A stretch of DNA of 19,700 bases from the NCBI GenBank assembly GCA_025356765.1, contig JANXRO010000186.1, forward strand, positions 1 through 19,700, read 5' to 3'. Origin of the DNA: Hyphomicrobiales bacterium. GTDB taxonomy: Bacteria > Pseudomonadota > Alphaproteobacteria > Rhizobiales > Aestuariivirgaceae. Under the pieces are notes generated by a model that saw only the letters and a program-made list of their open reading frames with translations, did no database searches and had not been told where the DNA came from. Of the stretch, positions 8,073 through 13,965 are shown one piece after another. The translations under genes were made by a program, and so were the position numbers. Within the stretch, counting starts at the first letter, position 1. Each line of letters opens with the position of its first letter.

Positions 8073-9083
8073 ATGACCATACGCGCTTTCATCAGCGGCT
8101 GTTCTGGCTTATCTTTGTCTTCGGACGAGGTGGCTTTTTTCAAAAAATTTCAGCCTTGGGGTTTAATTCTTTTTAAGCGAAATTGCGACACCCCCGCCCA
8201 GATCAAAGCGCTTACGAAACAGTTTCGTGATGCGGTTGAACGCAGAGATGCCCCTGTGTTTATTGATCAAGAAGGCGGACGTGTGCAGCGCCTGGGGCCA
8301 CCACACTGGCCCAGATATCCGCAGGCGCGGGCTTTTGGTGAACTTTATCAACGCAACGCAACCTTGGCAGTGCGCACGGCACGCAACATTGGGCGATTGA
8401 TGGCCAAGGATTTGTATGATCTTGATATTACATCAAGCTGTTTGCCAGTGCTTGATGTGCCACAGGCTGGCGCCCATGACGTGATTGGCAACCGGGCTTA
8501 TGACTTGCGCCCTGAAACGATAGTAATTCTGGCAAATGCCCACACATCTGGCCTGCTTGATGGCGGCGTTTTGCCGGTTATGAAACACATTCCGGGCCAC
8601 GGCCGCTCTATGGTGGACAGCCACTATGATTTGCCCGTTGTTAAAACCAAACGCATGGAATTGGAAATCGTTGATTTTTTCCCGTTTGCGGCTTTGGCCA
8701 ACATGCCCATGGCGATGACGGCCCATGTGGTTTACGAAGCGCTTGATGCAGAAAATCCGGCAACACTTTCGCGCAAAATTATTCGTGATGTTGTACGCAA
8801 AGTGATTGGTTTTCAGGGCCTGTTGATGACCGATGATCTTTCGATGAAAGCCTTGGGCGGTTCGATGGAAGAAAAAGTGGCACGCGCTTATGATGCCGGT
8901 TGTGATATGGTTTTACATTGCAATGGTGTGTTTGATGAGATGCAGGCCGTTGGATCGGCTGCAACTTTACTAAGCGCCAAAACTGCTAGACGGGCCAAGG
9001 CCGCCCTGAAGATGCGCCGCAAACCATTGGCCTTTGACGAAAAACAGGCCATGCGCGATCTTGAGGCAATCCTTGGTACTTAA
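8073..9083 (+). CDS. nagZ: Beta-N-acetylhexosaminidase NagZ (GH3)
   Basis: Cytoplasmic glycoside hydrolase of family 3 that removes GlcNAc from GlcNAc-anhydroMurNAc peptides during peptidoglycan recycling; the product can feed AmpC beta-lactamase induction. It is 336 residues, matching one-domain NagZ. Visible motifs are FIDQEGGRVQRL (64-74), KHIPGHG (171-177), the mobile-loop Asp-x-His pair D182/H184 in VDSHYDLP, and MTDDLSM (252-258), which holds the nucleophile Asp. There is no signal peptide, as expected. The gene starts 22 bp after the SPOR gene with GCGGGGG upstream. Together with the septal SPOR protein and the carboxypeptidase at the left edge it gives the window a cell-wall theme. 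Confidence 0.95.
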   Translation: MTIRAFISGCSGLSLSSDEVAFFKKFQPWGLILFKRNCDTPAQIKALTKQFRDAVERRDAPVFIDQEGGRVQRLGPPHWPRYPQARAFGELYQRNATLAVRTARNIGRLMAKDLYDLDITSSCLPVLDVPQAGAHDVIGNRAYDLRPETIVILANAHTSGLLDGGVLPVMKHIPGHGRSMVDSHYDLPVVKTKRMELEIVDFFPFAALANMPMAMTAHVVYEALDAENPATLSRKIIRDVVRKVIGFQGLLMTDDLSMKALGGSMEEKVARAYDAGCDMVLHCNGVFDEMQAVGSAATLLSAKTARRAKAALKMRRKPLAFDEKQAMRDLEAILGT

Positions 9084-9154
9084 GAGCTGTTTTTAGGGGA
9101 TAAATTGTCCTAAACAGTCGAATTGTTGCTGCAATGATGGCAAACCCTTCGCTT

Positions 9155-9160
9155 AAGGAG
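9155..9160 (+). promoter_or_regulatory. Shine-Dalgarno site that sets a TTG start for scpA
   Basis: AAGGAG at 9155-9160 stands six bases before a TTG at 9167 in the scpA frame. The in-frame ATGs upstream at 9134 and 9137 have no such site and would place this motif inside the coding region. This makes TTG the better start. Confidence 0.65.
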
Positions 9161-9166
9161 AACAGC

Positions 9167-10003
9167 TTGGCCGACAACGAAAACACTGGAGCACCAACAA
9201 ATGCGTGGCCGGATGACATGCCAAAGCAGGCAGCTGCAATGTTGTCTGATGAACTGATTGTTGATGTGGATGGTTTTGAAGGGCCATTGGATTTACTGCT
9301 CGAACTGGCACGGGCGCATAAAATTGATTTGGCGCAAATTTCAATTCTGGCTTTGGCCAATCAATATCTCGATTTTATTGATCGTGCCAAGGTGATGCGG
9401 ATTGATGTGGCCGCTGATTATTTGGTGATGGCGGCCTGGCTTGCCTATCTTAAATCCAGATTGCTGATCCCAGCACCGCCCAACAGCGATGAAGTCGCTC
9501 CGCAAGACATGGCGGCAAGGTTGGCATTTCGGTTGCAGCGGCTTGCTGCCATGCGCCAGTCTGCTGAAGAATTGATAAAGCGGCCTCAACTTTCGCATGA
9601 TGTGTTTGCCCGCGGCGCACCCCAGCCCTTGGTGGTGGATGTTCAGCGCGAATATGGCGACAATCTGATCGATCTTCTCAAAGCATATGCCGATCGCCGC
9701 CAACGCAAAGTGGTACGCCAGACTTACACTGTGAAGCGGCAAACCACATGGTCTATCAAAGAGGCGCGTGAGGCTATAGAGCGCCTTGTGGGGGCCATGG
9801 ATGAATGGGGTGCTTTTGATATGTGGCTGGAGCGCTATCTGGCCACGGCTGAGACCAGGCGTTCAGTGCGGGCATCAAGTTTTACCGCCAGCTTAGAGCT
9901 TGCCCGAGACGGGCGCATTGAACTTCGCCAAGACGAGGCGTTTACGCCACTTTATGTGCGCAGGCGCAATTCAGCTTTGGAAAAGCAGGAAGATCACTTA
10001 TGA
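9167..10003 (+). CDS. scpA: Segregation and condensation protein A (kleisin)
   Basis: Kleisin subunit of the SMC-ScpAB condensin, which bridges the SMC heads and helps organise and separate sister chromosomes. From the TTG at 9167 it is 278 residues. The canonical N-terminal segment FEGPLDLLLELARAHKIDL, the ISILALANQYLDFI helix, the AADYLVMAAWLAYLKSRLL helix, and the C-terminal winged-helix region (SFTASLELARDGRIELRQDEAF) are all present in order. An acidic stretch of about 25 residues before the core is usual in alphaproteobacteria. I chose TTG because of the AAGGAG site; an ATG at 9134 would add 11 residues. The stop overlaps the scpB start by 4 bases (ATGA), implying translational coupling and matched production of the partners. 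No smc gene lies in the window. Confidence 0.95.
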   Translation: MADNENTGAPTNAWPDDMPKQAAAMLSDELIVDVDGFEGPLDLLLELARAHKIDLAQISILALANQYLDFIDRAKVMRIDVAADYLVMAAWLAYLKSRLLIPAPPNSDEVAPQDMAARLAFRLQRLAAMRQSAEELIKRPQLSHDVFARGAPQPLVVDVQREYGDNLIDLLKAYADRRQRKVVRQTYTVKRQTTWSIKEAREAIERLVGAMDEWGAFDMWLERYLATAETRRSVRASSFTASLELARDGRIELRQDEAFTPLYVRRRNSALEKQEDHL

Positions 10004-10743
10004 ACGCCCAACCCATGATGAACCAAGATGAAGAAACCGGTGAAGACGTTCAAGAAGCCGTGGTGACGATGCACCCGATGGCAGACCGTGGCCAAAATTT
10101 GCGCATTGTTGAGGCAATGTTGTTTGCCGCCGCTGAACCCATTGCGATGGATGCATTCAAAGAATTTTTGCCTGAGGGCACAAACGTTGAAAGTATATTG
10201 GCGGATTTGACTGAAAATTATGCCAATCGGGGTGTGAACATTGTTCAGGTTGCTGGCAAATTTGCTTTGCGCACGGCGGCCGACATGGGCGCTATTCTGA
10301 GGCGTGAGAAAACTGAACAGAAACGTTTGACCAAAGCCGCACTCGAAACGCTGGCCATTATCGCCTATCACCAACCCACAACGCGGGCGGAAATTGAAGA
10401 TGTGCGCGGCGTTGCAATTTCAAAAGGTACCTTGGATAATTTGCTGGAAATTGGCTGGGTGAAAATGCGCGGGCGGCGCAAAACACCGGGCAGGCCTGTG
10501 ACTTATGGAACAACCGAAAGTTTTCTCGACCATTTCGGTTTGAACGAATTGACAGATTTGCCGGGCTTGCAGGAATTGAAATCAGCTGGCCTGCTGGATG
10601 GTAATTTGCCACCCGGCTTTGATATTCCAATGCCCAGGCTTTCCGATGATTTGACTGCTGATGAAGATCCACTCGATGGAACAGAGCAAATGCCGCTTGA
10701 AATGCACCTGCCTGAAGATAGCGCGCCTGAGGCGAATTCTTAA
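10000..10743 (+). CDS. scpB: Segregation and condensation protein B
   Basis: Winged-helix partner that dimerises and binds the middle of ScpA in the SMC-ScpAB condensin. It is 247 residues. The two winged-helix domains are clear: LRIVEAMLFAAAEPIAMDAF opens the first, and LTKAALETLAIIAYHQPTTRAEIEDVRGV opens the second, which ends in the GRPVTYGTT beta hairpin and FLDHFGLNELTDLP. An acidic, Pro-rich C-terminal tail of about 50 residues (DEDPLDGTEQMPLEMHLPEDS) follows, likely disordered. The ATG at 10000 overlaps the scpA stop. It is the last gene of the rightward unit. In many Hyphomicrobiales tatA, tatB and tatC come next, but here the strand is empty for 400 bp and the next genes read the other way. 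Confidence 0.95.
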   Translation: MNAQPMMNQDEETGEDVQEAVVTMHPMADRGQNLRIVEAMLFAAAEPIAMDAFKEFLPEGTNVESILADLTENYANRGVNIVQVAGKFALRTAADMGAILRREKTEQKRLTKAALETLAIIAYHQPTTRAEIEDVRGVAISKGTLDNLLEIGWVKMRGRRKTPGRPVTYGTTESFLDHFGLNELTDLPGLQELKSAGLLDGNLPPGFDIPMPRLSDDLTADEDPLDGTEQMPLEMHLPEDSAPEANS

Positions 10744-10745
10744 GC

Positions 10746-10800
10746 GTTTACCTTAACGGTTCATCCTTAATTTTGATTCACCATTGTTTACCATAGGTTA
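10746..10800. repeat. Imperfect direct repeat GTTTACC after scpB
   Basis: Two copies of a GTTTACC(T/A)TA...GGTT motif start at 10746 and 10786, exactly 40 bp apart, about four helical turns. The surrounding bases are A/T-rich and contain TTAA twice. The pair lies just after the scpB stop, where no gene is seen. It resembles paired regulator sites, but the spacing does not match the CtrA consensus TTAA-N7-TTAA and I cannot name a binding protein. Confidence 0.35.
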
Positions 10801-10854
10801 CGCTGGATTTTTCAGCCGTGGACCTTCATAGATTATTTAACAAATTTTGAATGC

Positions 10855-11070
10855 GTCTGGTGTGCATCTCTCCGAGCCCCAGACAATACTCCAAGGGACG
10901 GTGCCTTGCTTCAGCACCAAGATGCCGTCCCCAGCATATTTTGAATTAAGCGCATCGAATAAAGCGAAAAGCCTTGGGGTCAGGCCCGCCGCATCTCCTG
11001 ATTTCAGGGCCTCTGTCGGCCTGGGTATGAACCGAGTGGCCTCCTCGTTCACCAAAAACCCAGGCCGACA
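10855..11070. repeat. Cluster of four palindromes (REP/BIME-like) between convergent genes
   Basis: Four inverted repeats follow each other. (1) GTCTGG 10855-10860 with CCAGAC 10879-10884. (2) A 14-base stem with G-U pairs and one mismatch, 10895-10908 with 10918-10931, with GGGACGG/CCGTCCC ends and a 9-base loop. (3) AGGCCC 10982-10987 with GGGCCT 11007-11012. (4) A perfect 13-bp stem, TGTCGGCCTGGGT 11014-11026 with ACCCAGGCCGACA 11058-11070, whose loop folds further (TGAAC/GTTCA and GAG/CTC). No coding gene is convincing: the minus-strand reading frame 10837-11055 starts at TTG and is made largely of these palindromes. The GGGACGG-type ends resemble REP elements scattered in many genomes; a structured RNA is the other option. 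Neither strand has a T tract after the outer stems. The rest of the 400-bp gap (10744-10854 and 11071-11092) holds only the direct repeat and A/T-rich sequence. Confidence 0.6.
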
Positions 11071-11092
11071 ACTACCTTCCCAAAAAATGCAT

Positions 11093-11121
11093 AAAAAAAA
11101 GCGCCGGAATTACCAGCGCTT
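11093..11121 (-). terminator. Intrinsic terminator of rpmG
   Basis: On the minus strand AAGCGCTGG (11121-11113) pairs with CCGGCGCTT (11107-11099), nine pairs including one G-U, around a 5-base loop. The stem is followed by a run of T. It begins 22 bases after the rpmG stop codon. Confidence 0.88.
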
Positions 11122-11143
11122 GATTTGTCTTGAAGAACCAATC

Positions 11144-11311
11144 TTACTTGATTTTGGTTTCTTTAAATTCCACATGCTTGCGCACAACGGGATCATATTT
11201 TGTGAACGAGAACTTTTCAGTTTTCGTGCGTGAGTTCTTCTTGGTCACGTAAAAGTAACCTGTGTCAGCAGTGGATGCCAACTTAATTTTGATAACGTTG
11301 CCTTTGGCCAT
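11144..11311 (-). CDS. rpmG: 50S ribosomal protein L33
   Basis: A small basic large-subunit protein of 55 residues beginning MAKGNVIKIKLASTADTGYFYVTKK. The sequence fits L33 from end to end, including TGYFYVTKKNSRT and KYDPVVRKHVEFKE. It is the cysteine-free type: the CxxC pairs that bind zinc in other L33 copies are absent, so it works without zinc. The ATG at 11311 has GGAG six bases upstream. It lies 51 bp after the DUF983 gene on the same strand and has its own promoter and terminator, so it is probably expressed largely on its own, as expected for a ribosomal protein. In relatives rpmG is found close to rnr and topA, as here. Confidence 0.96.
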   Translation of the reverse strand: MAKGNVIKIKLASTADTGYFYVTKKNSRTKTEKFSFTKYDPVVRKHVEFKETKIK

Positions 11312-11327
11312 AATGGACTCCGAATGA

Positions 11328-11350
11328 TTTGAGGCTGGATAGACCTCAAA
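11328..11350. repeat. Perfect inverted repeat over the rpmG -10 region
   Basis: TTTGAGG (11328-11334) and CCTCAAA (11344-11350) form a perfect 7-bp inverted repeat with 9 bases between. The proposed rpmG -10 lies in that centre. It could be a protein-binding operator, or, on a transcript read through from DUF983, a hairpin just before the rpmG ribosome binding site. Confidence 0.5.
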
Positions 11351-11366
11351 GGACGACGAATGTCAA
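11338..11366 (-). promoter_or_regulatory. Probable rpmG promoter
   Basis: Reading leftward, a perfect TTGACA (11366-11361) overlaps the TGA stop of the DUF983 gene. A 17-bp spacer leads to TCTATC (11343-11338), a weak -10. A start of transcription near 11331 would give a leader of about 20 bases with the GGAG site. The perfect -35 at standard spacing is the main support. Confidence 0.5.
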
Positions 11367-11746
11367 GTTTCCTGAATAGCGTCAATTTCGCCGCCAAAAC
11401 CATGCATGCGGGCGGCCCATTGCAGGCCCACAATTGTGCCTTTGATGCGCGGCAACAGCCACAGTGAAAGTGCGGTGATAAAGAGTGGCCAAATGACCAT
11501 TTGGGGCAGCATGGGCGGCTCATAATACCGCTCTACAAACCACACCATGGGAATCACAAGGTGGCCCACCACGATGATGGTGAAATAGGGGGGCGCATCG
11601 TCGGCACGTTGATGGCTAAAATCTTCGCCGCAATGGTCACACTTGGGGGCAACTTTTAAATAGCTGCTCATCAAATGGCCTTGGCCGCAAGACGGGCAGC
11701 GCATCTTAAACCCGCGCCACATGGCCTGTTTTATTGAACGGATCAT
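11363..11746 (-). CDS. DUF983 zinc-ribbon membrane protein
   Basis: A 127-residue protein of the DUF983 family, whose biochemical role is unknown. The N-terminal part carries a zinc ribbon: CPSC at 17-20 and CDHC at 36-39, with ADDAPPYFTIIVVGH following, a family signature. Two transmembrane helices come next, about 55-72 (FTIIVVGHLVIPMVWFV) and 80-98 (MVIWPLFITALSLWLLP). The short tail is rich in charged residues. The ATG overlaps the rnr stop by 4 bases, so translation is probably coupled. The same gene sits beside rnr in many Hyphomicrobiales, which suggests a conserved link, but no function should be assumed from it. Confidence 0.9.
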   Translation of the reverse strand: MIRSIKQAMWRGFKMRCPSCGQGHLMSSYLKVAPKCDHCGEDFSHQRADDAPPYFTIIVVGHLVIPMVWFVERYYEPPMLPQMVIWPLFITALSLWLLPRIKGTIVGLQWAARMHGFGGEIDAIQET

Positions 11747-13965
11747 CTGCGTCTGCCTTTCTGTTGGCCGCGTTTTTGCGGCTTTCCGGCGCGGCCTTCT
11801 GAGACCATTTCAAAGCGCAAGCCACCCTTGATGGGAGCAACTTCTAGAAGCTTTACTTCAACCCTGTCACCGAGTTGGAATGTCTCACCCGTGCTTTGGC
11901 CCGCAAGGCTGTGGCGAACTTCGTCATAGATAAAATAATCGCGACCCAAGCTGCTGACAGGCACAAAACCATCTGCACCACTGGTGTCCAACACGATGAA
12001 CAAGCCAGCGCCCACAACGCCTGAAACCTTGCCCTGAAACTTTGCGCCGATATGCGGTTCTAAATATGACGCGATCAATCGATCATTGGTTTCACGCTCG
12101 GCCACTTGTGCGCGGCGTTCGGCAATGGCGATCATCTCAGCAGTTTCATCAAGCTTGGAAATATCAGAGTCACTCAAACCATCGCTACCTGCACCTAAAG
12201 CCGTGATCAAAGCGCGATGCACAATCAAATCTGCATAGCGCCGGATGGGCGAGGTGAAGTGGGCATATCGGCGAAGGCTGAGGCCGAAGTGCCCTAAGTT
12301 TTGGGGGCTGTATGTTGCCTGTGCTTGGCTGCGCAAAACCACATCATGCACCAGATGTTCAAAATCTTCGCCTTTGACAGATTTCAACAACGCATTGAAA
12401 TGCGAAGTTTTGATCACCTGGCCCAAGGGCAATTCACGGTTCACAGTTTTCAGAAACTGCGCCAGCGTTTTCAACTTTTCTTGTGTGGGGTTATCATGCA
12501 CGCGGTATAGAAGGGGCACCTTGCGCTTTTCTAGTTCTTCGGCGGCGGCAACATTGGCCTGGATCATAAATTCTTCGATCAAGCGATGTGCATCCAAGCG
12601 CGGCGGCACAATAACTTTCGCCACGTTGCCTTTTTCATCAAGAATGATTTTTCGTTCCGGCAATTCAAGTTGCAGCGGCGAGCGCAAGTCTTGGGCTTTT
12701 TTAACGGCGCGATAGGCGGCCCAAAGCGGCTTCAATACAGGCTCTAACAGGCCATCAGTTTTATCAGATTGTTTGCCATCAATGGCGGCTTGCGCTTCTT
12801 CATAGGCCAGTTTGGCGGCAGAGCGCATGGTGATCCGCGCGAATGAATGGCCAAGCTTTTTTCCGTTTTTGTCAAAGCGCAAAAAACACGCAATGGCTGG
12901 GCGAATTTCTTTTTCACGCAACGAACAGAGATCGTTGGAAATCTTTTCGGGCAGCATGGGCACAACAAGATCGGGGAAATAAACTGAATTGCCGCGAAAC
13001 CGTGCCTCTTGATCCAAGGCAGAGCCGGGGCGCACATAGGCCGCAACATCGGCGATTGCCACAATCACTTTATGGCCGCCCTTATTGTCTTCAGCGACAT
13101 CAGCCTCGGCGAAAACCGCGTCGTCATGGTCTCGAGCATCGGGTGGATCAATGGTAATCAATGGTGTTGAGGTTAAGTCTGCGCGGCCGGCTTTTGCAAA
13201 GTCTTTCAAGCCATCTGCTTCAGCGATAACTTTTTCTGGAAAGCTGTTAGGAATAACATGTTGATGGATGGCGATGAGTGAGATGTTACGAGGATCTGTT
13301 ATATTTCCCAAACGTTCGCGCACGCGTGCTGCGGGCAAGCCAAAGCCACGATCCCGCGTAATTTCGATTGAAACCAATTCACCATTTTCAGCACCCGCTG
13401 CATCGGCGTTGAGAACTTCAAATTCTTGGCGGGCTTTTTTATCAACCGGAATAAGCCTTGCACCTTTGCCTTTTATAACGCGATAAATTGCCAAAAGCTT
13501 GGCCGCGCGTGGCCCAAGCACACGCATAACTTTTGCCACATGCTTATATTCATGGTGGTCACGCAAAGCCTCAAGCTTGGCAACGACACGATCCCCAATT
13601 TTAGGGGCCTTGCCTTCGCCTGACACAACAAGAATTTTTGCTGCTTGGTCTTGGCCTTCATCTGAAATGAATTGGCCGAACAAGTCACCGTCTTTGTCTT
13701 CGCCTTTAACTTCAACCACGCCAACCGGGGGCAGGCCATTTTTGTTGATCAGGCGCTTGCGCTTATTCAGCAGTGTGCCCTTTTTGCTCATATCTTTCAG
13801 CAACTGCTTCAAGGCAATCTTGTCGTTGCCCTTCATATCAAAGGCACGGGCAATTTCGCGCTTGCCAACAACACCAGGGGAGTTGGTGACGAATTGCAAA
13901 ATATCATCAGCACTGGGCATGCCAATGCGATCGGATTTTTGGGCGCGTTTAGGCTGCTTCGACAA
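11743..13965 (-). CDS. rnr: Ribonuclease R
   Basis: Processive 3'-5' exoribonuclease of the RNB (RNase II/R) family, which degrades structured RNA and acts in rRNA quality control. It is 740 residues. In order there is a basic N-terminus, a winged helix (about 18-75), cold-shock/OB regions (about 80-230), the RNB catalytic domain (from about 262, with the Mg2+ cluster IDPPDARDHDDA at 272-283), a C-terminal S1 domain (about 635-720, FQGKVSGVVGAGLFIVL), and a Lys/Arg tail (KPQKRGQQKGRRR). The start is probably a TTG at 13965, which overlaps the topA coding end by 17 bp and gives the basic N-terminus common in relatives. An ATG 15 codons further in (13920) has no ribosome binding site. It is followed by the overlapping DUF983 gene. 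Confidence 0.95.
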   Translation of the reverse strand: MSKQPKRAQKSDRIGMPSADDILQFVTNSPGVVGKREIARAFDMKGNDKIALKQLLKDMSKKGTLLNKRKRLINKNGLPPVGVVEVKGEDKDGDLFGQFISDEGQDQAAKILVVSGEGKAPKIGDRVVAKLEALRDHHEYKHVAKVMRVLGPRAAKLLAIYRVIKGKGARLIPVDKKARQEFEVLNADAAGAENGELVSIEITRDRGFGLPAARVRERLGNITDPRNISLIAIHQHVIPNSFPEKVIAEADGLKDFAKAGRADLTSTPLITIDPPDARDHDDAVFAEADVAEDNKGGHKVIVAIADVAAYVRPGSALDQEARFRGNSVYFPDLVVPMLPEKISNDLCSLREKEIRPAIACFLRFDKNGKKLGHSFARITMRSAAKLAYEEAQAAIDGKQSDKTDGLLEPVLKPLWAAYRAVKKAQDLRSPLQLELPERKIILDEKGNVAKVIVPPRLDAHRLIEEFMIQANVAAAEELEKRKVPLLYRVHDNPTQEKLKTLAQFLKTVNRELPLGQVIKTSHFNALLKSVKGEDFEHLVHDVVLRSQAQATYSPQNLGHFGLSLRRYAHFTSPIRRYADLIVHRALITALGAGSDGLSDSDISKLDETAEMIAIAERRAQVAERETNDRLIASYLEPHIGAKFQGKVSGVVGAGLFIVLDTSGADGFVPVSSLGRDYFIYDEVRHSLAGQSTGETFQLGDRVEVKLLEVAPIKGGLRFEMVSEGRAGKPQKRGQQKGRRR

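Noticed and set aside
10837..11055. A 72-codon minus-strand reading frame with a faint likeness to the C-terminus of Y-family DNA polymerases (LFDALNSKYAGDG)
   Set aside because: It starts at TTG with no convincing upstream frame, most of it is palindrome sequence, and the likeness covers too few residues. It is best treated as a chance frame in the repeat cluster.
10855..11070. tmRNA, 6S RNA, 4.5S RNA or RNase P RNA
   Set aside because: None of the conserved blocks of these RNAs that I know could be found on either strand, and the arrangement of separate hairpins does not match their folds.
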